Part shown: in pieces, positions 1 to 6,704 of the stretch
Numbering within the stretch: position 1 is the stretch's first letter
Layout: every line of letters starts with the position of its first letter
Assembly: GCA_015062715.1 (NCBI GenBank)
Contig: SUUD01000090.1
Coordinates: forward strand, 1-7,908
Origin: Olsenella sp.
Lineage (GTDB): Bacteria > Actinomycetota > Coriobacteriia > Coriobacteriales > Atopobiaceae
Direction of reading: 5' to 3'
DNA length: 7,908 nucleotides
The notes under the pieces: generated by a model
Databases searched by the model: none
What the model saw: only the letters and a program-made list of their open reading frames with translations
What the model was told of the DNA's origin: nothing
Translations under genes and position numbers: made by a program

Positions 1-20
1 CCACATGGAAACCCAGTCAT
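1..20 (-). CDS. Start of next Tad-operon gene, only first codons in window (partial)
   Basis: An ATG at 20-18 on the minus strand is preceded by GAGGGGAG and a five-base spacer, one of the better ribosome binding sites in the operon. It lies in a different frame from the TadE-like gene it overlaps. The visible product begins M-T-G-F-P-C and leaves the window. By position it should be another TadE/TadG-type minor pilin or an operon-terminal protein, but only the start signal is visible, so the identity is inference. Confidence 0.45.
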
Positions 21-516
21 CGTATCTCCCCTCGAGCCACTCGGGCCTCAACTCCTCGGTGACGCTCACCTCGAGCACCACGCCCTCCGCGTCCGACCCC
101 GAGGCAAGCGCGAGCGCGGCTCCCGCGAGGGGCAGCGGGCGGGCGTGCCCGCGCACGGACACCGACACCCGCCCCGTGCCCAGGCCCTCGACCTCGACCT
201 GCCACCCCTGCCGGCCGCCCACGTGGAACGGGGCGATCTCGGGCACCGCCGCCAGGCGCCTGAGCGCCATCTCCCGCACCGCGTCCTCGCCTTCGGAGGT
301 GGTGAGGGCGGCGCGCGCCGCCAGGCATGCGGCGTGCTGCATGACGGTGCGCGTGTAGAAGAGGCAGGCCGGCTGGAGCAGCAGGGCCAGGACCACGCAG
401 ACCGTGGGCAGCAGCAACGCCGCCTCGACCGTCGACTGGCCCGACCGCTCCCGCAGCGCCTCAGAAGAGCAGGACGTCCTGCCAGGCGCCCAGGGGCGAC
501 TGGCCGCCGAGGGCAT
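1..516 (-). CDS. TadE-like minor pilin/pseudopilin (partial, runs off left edge)
   Basis: This frame is open from the ATG at 516-514 to base 1 with no stop, giving at least 172 residues. The recognisable part begins with L-R-E-R-S-G-Q-S-T-V-E-A-A, followed by one long hydrophobic helix (about LLLPTVCVVLALLLQPACLF). This is the TadE-family layout: a short basic leader, a G|Q prepilin-peptidase site with Glu at +5, a single membrane segment, then a globular extracytoplasmic domain with an F-Y-T-R-x-V-M-Q-H-A-A stretch after the helix. TadE-type proteins are minor components needed for Flp pilus assembly. The start is uncertain. The only in-frame conventional start is the ATG at 516, which overlaps the preceding gene by 56 bases and has no clear Shine-Dalgarno. 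The family leader would fit a start near 455-440, where only a CTG occurs. The C-terminus lies outside the window. Confidence 0.75.
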   Translation of the reverse strand, partial: MPSAASRPWAPGRTSCSSEALRERSGQSTVEAALLLPTVCVVLALLLQPACLFYTRTVMQHAACLAARAALTTSEGEDAVREMALRRLAAVPEIAPFHVGGRQGWQVEVEGLGTGRVSVSVRGHARPLPLAGAALALASGSDAEGVVLEVSVTEELRPEWLEGRYDDWVSMW

Positions 517-694
517 AGGCGCAGGCCCGCTCGACGATCCCCAGGAGCGCGCCCCCGCTCGCCGCGTGCCAGAGCGCCCCCAGCGCCACGACCATGGAGA
601 GGCCGGCGGCAAGCACCACCGCATACTCGACCGTCGACTGCCCGGCCTGCTCGGCAAGCGCCACCCGCACATCACGAACCTCCCCGCACCACAT
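461..694 (-). CDS. Small second Flp/TadE-like pilin (77 aa)
   Basis: This 77-residue protein begins at an ATG five bases after a GGGAGG Shine-Dalgarno. It overlaps the stop of the preceding gene by 23 bases. Residues 15-24 read E-Q-A-G-Q-S-T-V-E-Y, a canonical Tad prepilin processing site: cleavage after Gly18, Glu at +5 and Tyr at +6. One hydrophobic helix follows (about 25-45), then a short tail rich in Gly, Ala and Leu. The E-Y pair is typical of Flp pilins, but the longer tail and the position after the main Flp gene suggest a minor pilin or pseudopilin rather than the major subunit. Assignment as a pilin-like protein is firm; its exact role is inferred. It would be cut by a TadV/CpaA peptidase not encoded here. 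Confidence 0.85.
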   Translation of the reverse strand: MWCGEVRDVRVALAEQAGQSTVEYAVVLAAGLSMVVALGALWHAASGGALLGIVERACAYALGGQSPLGAWQDVLLF

Positions 695-1175
695 ATGTGC
701 CTCCCTGGTCCTGCGCCGCGATCCTCACGGCGCGCACCTCGCTCCATGCGCCGCCGGCATCCCCGCTCACCAGGCACACCTCCGACCACGCGCCCGAGAA
801 CACCACGCATCCCCAGACGTTGCCCGAGAGGTCGAGCCAGCCCGACTCGACCAGCACGAGGCCCCGCTCCCGGTACGAGGCGAGCTCCTGGCGGGCCACC
901 GAGACGACGTCCCCCGCGACCCGGCGCGTCTGGAGCGTCCCCGCGAGCCCGGTGTCCCCCGTGCGGAGCCGCTCGACGACGCCCGGGCAGCGTGGCCCTC
1001 CCGCCTTGTCCTGCTGGCCCTCCCACGCCCGCGCGTCGGCACCCGCCGACGGGCGCACGGCGCCCGCGGCAAGCAGCGACAGCAGCACGAGCGCCACGGG
1101 GAGCGCCGCGAGGCACGCCCACCAGCCCAGGCCGCCCCCTAGAGCGAGTTGATTCCGTCGGCGATGGCGTTCCAC
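672..1175 (-). CDS. Unrecognised membrane-anchored or secreted Tad-operon protein (about 167 aa)
   Basis: I do not recognise this family. The frame reads through a basic N-terminus (about E-R-H-R-R-R-N-Q), a hydrophobic segment around residues 19-39 (LAALPVALVLLSLLAAGAV), an Ala/Gly-rich stretch with possible signal-peptidase sites, and a roughly 120-residue polar domain. That domain contains three Cys residues and two W-S-E-V motifs near the C-terminus. The product is therefore probably exported or anchored outside the membrane. It sits between the major pilin and a minor pilin, so a structural or assembly role in the pilus is likely. The start is uncertain: the chosen GTG at 1175 overlaps the Flp gene by 37 bases and has only a weak Shine-Dalgarno. 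The next in-frame GTG (1097) would cut into the hydrophobic segment. It lacks the G|Q-x-T-x-E site of its neighbours, so it is not an obvious Tad pilin. Confidence 0.65.
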   Translation of the reverse strand: MERHRRRNQLALGGGLGWWACLAALPVALVLLSLLAAGAVRPSAGADARAWEGQQDKAGGPRCPGVVERLRTGDTGLAGTLQTRRVAGDVVSVARQELASYRERGLVLVESGWLDLSGNVWGCVVFSGAWSEVCLVSGDAGGAWSEVRAVRIAAQDQGGTYVVRGGS

Positions 1176-1336
1176 AGGTCCGCGACCTTGTCCCGGAACG
1201 CCGCGATGGCCACGATCGCGATGACCACCAGCACGCCCACGAGGATTGCGTACTCCGTCGTTCCCTGGCCCGACTCCTCGCCTGCCGCGCCACGGACCAC
1301 GTGCCATTTCTCCATGCCTCTCTGCACCCATCCCAT
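1139..1336 (-). CDS. flp: Flp-family major pilin (65 aa)
   Basis: This is the main subunit of the Tad/Flp pilus. The ATG at 1336 follows GGAAGG with a five-base spacer. Residues 20-29 are E-E-S-G-Q-G-T-T-E-Y, giving prepilin-peptidase cleavage between Gly23 and Gln24, with Glu at +5 and Tyr at +6 as in Flp pilins. The mature protein would be 42 residues: a hydrophobic helix (AILVGVLVVIAIVAIAAF) followed by a short polar tail (RDKVADLWNAIADGINSL), the usual Flp size and layout. The leader is 23 residues. An alternative start at Met8 has no properly spaced ribosome binding site. The gene is set off from tadC by an 80-base gap with a strong hairpin, which may allow the major pilin to be made in excess over the assembly proteins. 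Confidence 0.93.
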   Translation of the reverse strand: MGWVQRGMEKWHVVRGAAGEESGQGTTEYAILVGVLVVIAIVAIAAFRDKVADLWNAIADGINSL

Positions 1337-1357
1337 GTCGTCCTTCCCTTCTCCTCC

Positions 1358-1375
1358 GCGACGCGGACGCGTCGC
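1358..1375 (-). promoter_or_regulatory. GC-rich hairpin in tadC-flp gap
   Basis: The two 8-base arms GCGACGCG and CGCGTCGC are perfectly complementary and separated by two bases. They lie immediately upstream of the Flp ribosome binding site in the only real gap of the operon. No T-run follows, so it is not a classical terminator. A second perfect palindrome, CTTGCGCAAG (1381-1390), lies just upstream of it on the transcript. A role as an mRNA processing or 5' stabiliser element for flp is inference. Confidence 0.5.
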
Positions 1376-1416
1376 CCTTCCTTGCGCAAGTGCCCCACCC
1401 GCCCCAGACCTCGCCC

Positions 1417-2028
1417 CTACCCAAAGCCCACCGCGGAGCTCAGCAGGGGCCCCAGGATCGCCAGCAGCATCGCCGGGACGATGAGCGTGCCCAGGGGGAT
1501 GAGCATCTTGACCGGGGCCTTCTCGATCTGCTCCTCGACCATGCGCCGGTGCTCCTCCCTGAGCGCGGTCGCCTGGTGCGCGAGCACGCTCGCCAGGGGC
1601 GTGCCGAACGCGAGCGCCTCGCTCACGGCGTCGGCGAACCTCCCGATCGCGGGCGACCCGAGTCGCCGCGCCATGTCCGACAGCGCGCCGCGCCGGTCCT
1701 CGATGCCCGTCTGCCACAGGAGCATGGCCTGCGAGAACTCGCGGGCGAGGCAGTTGTCGAACCGCGTGCAGTAGAGCTCGAGGGCCGCATCGAACGAGAG
1801 CCCCGCCGAGAGTCCCAGCGTCACCACGTCGATGAGGGTGGGCATGAGCCTCGTGCACTCGGCCGCCAGCTCCCGACGGGCAGCGCGCCTGGTCCTGCAC
1901 GGCACGGACCGGGCAGCCCGCCGAACGCCGGCGCTCCCTCCCCGACAGCCCGGCACCCGCGCGGTGAGCACGAGGGGCGGCAGCGCGCAGGCCACGGCTG
2001 CCAACGCCGCATACAGGCAGGCAATCAT
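1417..2028 (-). CDS. tadC: TadC-like inner-membrane platform protein (203 aa, short)
   Basis: TadC pairs with TadB to form the polytopic membrane platform of the Tad machine, on which the CpaF ATPase acts. The protein has an N-terminal membrane segment (about 2-22), a basic loop, and a T2SSF-type domain. The domain begins at T-L-I-D-V-V-T-L-G-L-S-A-G-L-S-F-D (64-80) and carries the typical G-I-E-D-R-R-G-A-L-S-D-M-A stretch (108-120). A C-terminal hydrophobic segment (about 174-200) follows the E-K-A-P-V-K-M motif. At 203 residues it is clearly shorter than usual TadC proteins (about 280-320) and seems to lack the internal membrane segments that normally precede the domain. The ATG overlaps the tadB stop (ATGA), which indicates translational coupling. 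The G-rich ribosome binding site lies about eight bases upstream. Confidence 0.87.
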   Translation of the reverse strand: MIACLYAALAAVACALPPLVLTARVPGCRGGSAGVRRAARSVPCRTRRAARRELAAECTRLMPTLIDVVTLGLSAGLSFDAALELYCTRFDNCLAREFSQAMLLWQTGIEDRRGALSDMARRLGSPAIGRFADAVSEALAFGTPLASVLAHQATALREEHRRMVEEQIEKAPVKMLIPLGTLIVPAMLLAILGPLLSSAVGFG

Positions 2029-2957
2029 CCCAGCACCCCCCTCATGAGACGCCGCACGATGAGGACCGCGACGACGTCGAGCAGGGCCGCAACGCACACG
2101 CAGGCGGCGCCGGTCGTCCCCATGACCCCCGCGCGGAACTCGGGTGACATGAGCGAAAGCAGGACCACCATGGTCACCGGCATGAGGCACACGATCCGCA
2201 CCGACAGCCTCACCTGCGCCGTCTTGGTGGACAGCAGCGCCTTGAGGGCGGCCTGGTCCTCCACGAGCGCAGCCGAGCGGGAGAAGAGCCCCCGCAGGGG
2301 GCTGCCCGTGCGCTGCGAGATGAGCAGGGCGCAGGTCATGAGCTCGACGCCCGGCACGTCGAGGCGCCGTTCGATGCCCTCGAGTGCGTCACGCACGGTC
2401 CCCCCGCAGCGAAGGCCCAGCGCGGCCCGCTCGAACTCGCGGGCAATGGCTCCCCGCTCGTGAGTCGCCACGTACTCGATCGCCTGCGGGAGCGTTCCCC
2501 CGGCGCCGAGCGCGGTCGCGAGCGAGCGGAGCACGTCGGGCATCTCGCCCACGAGGGCTGCCTCGCGGGCGCGCGCCAGGGCGGAGGCGCGGGCCGCGAC
2601 CGCCAGGGGCATCGCGACAAGCCCCACCACGAGCCCCAGAAGGCTCGAGGAGAGCCACCACAGGCACGCCGCGCAGCACGCCCACGACAGCGCCAGGAGC
2701 CCCGAGGCGGCGTGACGCGGGTACGCGTCCCCCGTGGCGCGCAGCGCACGGTCGAGCTCCCCGGCCACGGAGCGCCAGGCGCCCCAGCGCTCGAGCGCAC
2801 GCACGGGTGACGACGCGCCAATCGCCTCGAGCGCCCGTGGCATCGCCACGCGTGCCCGCCCCGGGCGTCGGGACCTTCTGCCCCGCGCGGGCGCCGTGAG
2901 GGCCATCACGCCCGCCCCGCAGGCGGCGCATCCCATCACGAGCAGCTCGAACGCCAT
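2025..2957 (-). CDS. tadB: TadB-like inner-membrane platform protein (310 aa)
   Basis: TadB is the first of the two T2SSF-family platform proteins of the Tad pilus. The order is: N-terminal hydrophobic segment (1-22), basic linker, two membrane segments (about 83-124), the cytoplasmic T2SSF domain (about 138-250) opening with E-M-P-D-V-L-R-S-L-A-T-A-L-G-A-G-G, and two C-terminal membrane segments (about 252-270 and 280-303). The length is normal for the family. The start at 2957 follows AGGAGGTG with a five-base spacer and overlaps the end of cpaF by 22 bases. The frame is open further upstream to 3035, but that extension lies inside cpaF and has no better ribosome binding site. Confidence 0.92.
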   Translation of the reverse strand: MAFELLVMGCAACGAGVMALTAPARGRRSRRPGRARVAMPRALEAIGASSPVRALERWGAWRSVAGELDRALRATGDAYPRHAASGLLALSWACCAACLWWLSSSLLGLVVGLVAMPLAVAARASALARAREAALVGEMPDVLRSLATALGAGGTLPQAIEYVATHERGAIAREFERAALGLRCGGTVRDALEGIERRLDVPGVELMTCALLISQRTGSPLRGLFSRSAALVEDQAALKALLSTKTAQVRLSVRIVCLMPVTMVVLLSLMSPEFRAGVMGTTGAACVCVAALLDVVAVLIVRRLMRGVLG

Positions 2958-4255
2958 GACGCCACCTCCTCCTCGGTCGCCAGGCCACGCTCGACCACCC
3001 GGGCCATGAAGCGCGGCTCGCGCACGAGCCGCCACGAGCGCTCGGACGCGTCGAATCCCACCAGCTCGACCAGCCCCACGCCACCGTCCTCGTCACGGGC
3101 GACCTCCGAGAGCGACGAGATGACCCGCGTCCCGTCGGGCATGCGCCGCGACATGACGATGAGGTCAAGCGCCGTCGCGACCTGCTCCTCGATGATGTCG
3201 GTGGGCAAGTCCATGCCAAAGCGCGCCATGAGGACGAGGCGCAGGATGGCCTCGCGCTCGGTGCCCGCATGCAACGTGGTCAGAGACCCGTCGTGGCCCG
3301 TGTTCATGGCCTGCAGCATGTCGATGGCCTCCTCGCCGCGCACCTCCCCCACCACGATCCGGTCGGGCCGCATGCGCAGCGCGTTCTTCACGAGGTCGCG
3401 GATGGTGACCTCTCCCGTCCCCTCGATCGAGGCGTCGCGCGACTCCAGGCGCACCACGTGGGGGTGCGACTCGAAGCGCAGCTCGGCCGAGTCCTCGATG
3501 GTGATCACGCGCTCGGCGTGCGGGATCTCGCACGAGAGGGCGTTGAGCAGCGTCGTCTTGCCCGAGCCCGTGCCGCCGGCCACGGCGATGTCCTGCCTGA
3601 GCACCACCGCCCACCGCAGAAGGCGCGCATACCACTCCGGGAGCGACCCCAGCCCCACGAGCCGTCCCAGCGTCATGGCGCTCGAGGCGAACTTGCGTAT
3701 GGTGACGATCGGGCCGTCGGGGGCGACCGCCTGGATGACCGCGTTGACGCGATCGCCGTTCGCGAGGCGCGCGTTGACGATGGGGCTGCTCTCGTCGAGC
3801 CTGCGCCCCAGCGGCGCCAGGATCCTGTCGACGACCGTGAGGATCTGCTCCGGCGTCTCGAAGACGCGGTCGGCCTGGTGCATGACGCCACCGCGCTCGA
3901 AGAACAGCGACGAGCAGCCGTTGACCATGACCTCGGTGACCGTCTCGTCGTCGAGCAGCGGCTGCAGGGGTCCCAGCCCCAGGATCTCGTCCATCACCTC
4001 GCGGGTGAGGCGCTCGTGGTCCTCGGGCCCCACCTGCGGGTACTCCCTGGTGTTGAGGAGCGTCTGGCAGGCCACGGCCAGCTCGCCCTTGGCCCGCTCG
4101 ACGTCACCCGCGGAGACCATCCCAGCCACGGCGGCAAGCCCCAGGTACTCGACGAGGTCGCGCTTCACCAGCGTGCGCGCCTGCGCCCTCGTGTCGGCGC
4201 GAGAGGCGGGCGCAGCGGTCGCCTCGTGCTGCCTCACCCGCTCCAGCACGCCCAT
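2936..4255 (-). CDS. cpaF: TadA/CpaF secretion ATPase of the Tad pilus (439 aa)
   Basis: This is the hexameric cytoplasmic ATPase that powers Flp pilus assembly, a member of the type II/IV secretion VirB11-like family. The N-terminal domain contains L-G-L-G-P-L-Q-P-L-L-D-D (92-103), typical of CpaF. The ATPase core shows Walker A G-G-T-G-S-G-K-T (227-234), an Asp box I-T-I-E-D-S-A-E-L (251-259), Walker B around D-R-I-V-V-G-E-V-R-G-E-E (298-309) and a His box T-G-H-D-G-S-L-T-T-L-H-A (319-330). All key residues are present, so the enzyme should be active. The ATG follows the TAG stop of the TadZ gene with no gap (TAGATG), with GGAGG eight bases upstream. Its neighbours on both sides are Tad genes. 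Confidence 0.97.
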   Translation of the reverse strand: MGVLERVRQHEATAAPASRADTRAQARTLVKRDLVEYLGLAAVAGMVSAGDVERAKGELAVACQTLLNTREYPQVGPEDHERLTREVMDEILGLGPLQPLLDDETVTEVMVNGCSSLFFERGGVMHQADRVFETPEQILTVVDRILAPLGRRLDESSPIVNARLANGDRVNAVIQAVAPDGPIVTIRKFASSAMTLGRLVGLGSLPEWYARLLRWAVVLRQDIAVAGGTGSGKTTLLNALSCEIPHAERVITIEDSAELRFESHPHVVRLESRDASIEGTGEVTIRDLVKNALRMRPDRIVVGEVRGEEAIDMLQAMNTGHDGSLTTLHAGTEREAILRLVLMARFGMDLPTDIIEEQVATALDLIVMSRRMPDGTRVISSLSEVARDEDGGVGLVELVGFDASERSWRLVREPRFMARVVERGLATEEEVASWRSSCS

Positions 4256-5626
4256 CTATCCCGCCTCCCTCATGCGCGAGAAGAGTCCGCGCGGCCTGCG
4301 CATGACCTCGCGGTCGCGCGCCGCCCGCGCAGGGCCCGTGTCGGGAAGGCGGCCAAGCTCCTCGAGGAGCTTGGCGAGCATGGTCTCGACCGATGAGGCG
4401 AAGTCCCCGCCGCCCGCGGCCAGCTGCGCCACCTGCCCGGCAGAAAGGCACTCGGCCACCTCGTCGGTCCCCTCGAGGACCGGGAAGGCGCGGGCGGTCT
4501 CGAGCCCGACGTCGGCACGGAAGAGGAAGGGCTCCTCACGCTGGCGCGGGTCCTGGCGGTTGGTTGCCCGCGCGATGCGGGTGCGCGCCACGCCAAGGCG
4601 CACCGCGAGCGCGGCGACCCTGGTCATCGACGAGACCGAGCCTGCCCGCTCGTCTCCCACCAGCAGGAGCCGATCGCAGCCCTGGACGGCCTCGGCGACC
4701 GCGTCGGTCCAGGTGGTCGGCGTGTCGACGAGGACGACGTCCGACGCGTTCGCGGCGCAGGCGAGCAGGTCGCTCGCGTAGGGGGCGACGGCCTCGGCCA
4801 TCTCGGGACGGCGACAGGGACCCCACAGCGTGACGCCCTCGCAGGCCGCAGCGCCGAGCGACAGCAGCCGCGCCTCGTCGACGTCGCCTCCCTGCTCGAG
4901 CGCGTCGAGCGTCGGGGCCTCGCCCAGGCCGAAGTATCCGTAGAGGTTGCCCGCGCACAGGTCGAGGTCGACCACGGCCACGCGCAGGCCCCACGATGCG
5001 GCCGCGCAGGCCATGGCGGCGACGATGGCCGACTTTCCCACGCCGCCCCTGCCCGAGGCGACCACGATGGCCGGGGCCGCGTCGGCACGGCGCGTGACCG
5101 CCTTGGGCACACGATCGCCGTGAAGGTGGCGCGGGATGGCGCATGCCTGCGGGGGCGACGAGACCCCGTCGAGGTCGGGCATGTCGAGCGGGCCGGCGTC
5201 ATCGTCGAATGCGGGAGTCGCCGGCGCCTGCGCGGGGGTGGGGCAGGCAGGCTGCCCTGCCGCACCGGCTCCATCCCCTCGCGCAGGCGCCAGCCGCCGT
5301 ACCTCGACACGGTCGAGCACGCGTGTCACGCCGGCGCGCGCCGCACGTGACCTGAGCGAGCCGGAGGCGGCGTCCACCACCAGCACGACCTCGCGGGCAT
5401 GCCCGTCGCGCACGAGGGCAGCCGCCAGGTTGACGGGGTCGACGTCGCCCGTCGCGGGGCCCACCGCCGCACAGGCGCTGCCCGGCGCGCAGGCGAGCAG
5501 CCGCCTGCGCAGGCCCAGGGCCGTCGCCTCGCGCACCACGCGCGAGCCCGCACCCAATACCTGGGCCACGGTGCCAACCAGGCCCACAGAGTCGTCATCA
5601 GCATGCACGTACCACATCCCGGCCAT
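4256..5626 (-). CDS. cpaE: TadZ/CpaE-like MinD-type ATPase, pilus localisation (456 aa)
   Basis: TadZ/CpaE proteins combine an N-terminal atypical receiver-like domain with a ParA/MinD-type ATPase and are thought to place the Tad machine in the cell. Here about 110 residues resemble the receiver-like part, with no clear phosphoacceptor. A Pro/Ala- and Asp-rich linker follows (about 115-170), then the ATPase domain with the P-loop S-G-R-G-G-V-G-K-S near residue 192-200 and V-V-D-L-D-L-C-A-G-N near 219-228. The MinD signature lysine position before G-G is Arg. The start is a choice between GTG at 5629 and ATG at 5626. The ATG is seven bases from GGGGAGG and the GTG only four, so I prefer the ATG. 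Either start overlaps the cpaB stop, which suggests coupled translation. Confidence 0.9.
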   Translation of the reverse strand: MAGMWYVHADDDSVGLVGTVAQVLGAGSRVVREATALGLRRRLLACAPGSACAAVGPATGDVDPVNLAAALVRDGHAREVVLVVDAASGSLRSRAARAGVTRVLDRVEVRRLAPARGDGAGAAGQPACPTPAQAPATPAFDDDAGPLDMPDLDGVSSPPQACAIPRHLHGDRVPKAVTRRADAAPAIVVASGRGGVGKSAIVAAMACAAASWGLRVAVVDLDLCAGNLYGYFGLGEAPTLDALEQGGDVDEARLLSLGAAACEGVTLWGPCRRPEMAEAVAPYASDLLACAANASDVVLVDTPTTWTDAVAEAVQGCDRLLLVGDERAGSVSSMTRVAALAVRLGVARTRIARATNRQDPRQREEPFLFRADVGLETARAFPVLEGTDEVAECLSAGQVAQLAAGGGDFASSVETMLAKLLEELGRLPDTGPARAARDREVMRRPRGLFSRMREAG

Positions 5627-6411
5627 CACGCGACCTCCCCTTCCTCGTTCCTCTGAACCGGCGCGCCCTCCGACCCCGCACCGTCCGCCTCCACGTCCGC
5701 AGGCTCGACGTCGGTGGAGCCTGGGGCGACCTCCCCGTCTCCCGCGCCGGCCTCCTCCACGGACTCGGGGCCCGTGTCGCCAAGGGACGGCATCCCCTGC
5801 GCGGGGAGCACCAGCCGCAGCGAGCCGCGGGCGCTGGCCAGGAGCACCGCCGTGACCTCCTCGGGCCGCACCGCGACCGAGAGGGCCGAGTCCCCGCGGG
5901 AGGTCCCCGACACCGAGAGGACGACGAGGTCGGCGGAGACGAGTCGCACGTCAACGTCGCCGACCGCGTACGCGGCCATGACCGACCCCGCACGCGCCTC
6001 GCGCGGGATGCCGGAGCGATCGCTCATGCCCAGCGAGACCGCCACCCGCCCCTCGGGCACCTCCATGCCCGGCGCGTCCTCGCGGAAGTTGAGCCCGCAC
6101 AGGGGTGCGCCCTTGGCCACCGGCACGGTGACGATGCGCCCCACCACCTGGTCGAGCGTCGCCATGCCGTCCTCGGGCGCGAGGTCGACGAGCCAGTCGA
6201 CCTGCGAGACGTCGGCCGTGCCCAGCTGCTCGCCCGCGGCCAGGTCGCGGTTGGCCACCACCAGCTGCACGACCTCGCCGCCATAGCGCTCGAGCGCCTC
6301 CTGGCGGACCTGGTCGGCCTCGGCACGGACCGTGGATCCGTATGACCAGAACGACACGAGCGCCAGCGCGGCGCAGGCGAGCGAGAGGACGATCCTGAAC
6401 TTGAGTGACAT
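5626..6411 (-). CDS. cpaB: CpaB/RcpC-like SAF-domain pilus assembly protein (261 aa)
   Basis: The first gene of the Tad operon. The protein has an N-terminal signal or anchor segment (about 6-24), a SAF domain (about 46-108: V-V-A-N-R-D-L-A-A-G-E-Q-L, then G-R-I-V-T-V-P-V-A-K-G-A-P-L), and the C-terminal CpaB/RcpC region (about 122-202) with V-S-L-G-M-S-D-R-S-G-I-P. In diderms RcpC works with the secretin; in a monoderm like this it is presumed to act at the outer face of the membrane. The last 50 or so residues are acidic and Gly/Ala/Pro-rich with no visible fold. I chose the ATG at 6411, five bases after GAGG. The frame is open to 6519, but that extension is Arg/Gly/Pro-rich and would precede the signal segment. 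Confidence 0.88.
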   Translation of the reverse strand: MSLKFRIVLSLACAALALVSFWSYGSTVRAEADQVRQEALERYGGEVVQLVVANRDLAAGEQLGTADVSQVDWLVDLAPEDGMATLDQVVGRIVTVPVAKGAPLCGLNFREDAPGMEVPEGRVAVSLGMSDRSGIPREARAGSVMAAYAVGDVDVRLVSADLVVLSVSGTSRGDSALSVAVRPEEVTAVLLASARGSLRLVLPAQGMPSLGDTGPESVEEAGAGDGEVAPGSTDVEPADVEADGAGSEGAPVQRNEEGEVA

Positions 6412-6678
6412 GGGAGCCTCGCGAACCGATGGGCGGGCGCCGCCCCTCGGCGCCCCGTGCCCTGATTCTTCCGCTCGGCCGCAGGCCCGCACAGGGGGTC
6501 CGGGGACGACTTCTGCCACTCACCAACAGATCTGTGACAAGTTCCCAACAAAAGTGAAACGCGGCCCACGTCAAAGGTGGTGCCAAAAACGCTCCTTGGA
6601 GGGCCTCGAATTGGCGAGCTGCCTACCGTTCACCGAAAGCGCAGGTAAAAGGGGTCGTGAAAACTCCCGAAAACGGAA
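6412..6678 (-). other. Upstream region of the Tad operon
   Basis: I see no gene in these roughly 270 bases. This must hold the operon's control signals unless it is read from further upstream. A TTGACG (6574-6569, minus strand) is the best -35-like element, but no acceptable -10 lies 15-19 bases downstream, so I do not call a promoter. Two structures are clear: a perfect ACAGATCTGT palindrome (6526-6535), and a hairpin with 8-base arms GGGCGCCG/CGGCGCCC around a five-base loop (6435-6455), 24 bases before the cpaB start. No T-run follows the hairpin. Confidence 0.5.
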
Positions 6679-6704
6679 ACGCGCGCCCCATATGGGACGC
6701 GCGT
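6679..6704 (-). terminator. Probable rho-independent terminator of the RHH/small-peptide unit
   Basis: A 26-base palindrome centred on CATATG has 13-base arms with a single mismatch, ACGCGCGT-rich on the outside. On the minus strand it is followed by TTTCCGTTTTC and, a little further on, another TTTT. It lies 76 bases after the stop of the small peptide gene and before the Tad leader. On the plus strand no T-run follows, so it terminates the minus-strand transcript. The palindrome could also serve as a protein-binding site. Confidence 0.6.

Noticed and set aside
17..328. Minus-strand frame of 103 residues rich in Arg and Gly
   Set aside because: It is an out-of-frame shadow of the TadE-like gene, whose own frame is open to base 1 and has a pilin signature.
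3006..4781. 591-residue plus-strand frame, and other long plus-strand frames such as 404-1774 and 1246-2463
   Set aside because: They lie opposite clear Tad genes, are rich in Arg, Ser and Pro, and show no domain. In GC-rich DNA the strand opposite a real gene is often open by chance.
6412..6519. N-terminal extension of CpaB up to 6519
   Set aside because: The extra residues are Arg/Gly/Pro-rich, contain the leader hairpin in their codons, and would bury the signal segment. The ATG at 6411 has a properly spaced ribosome binding site.
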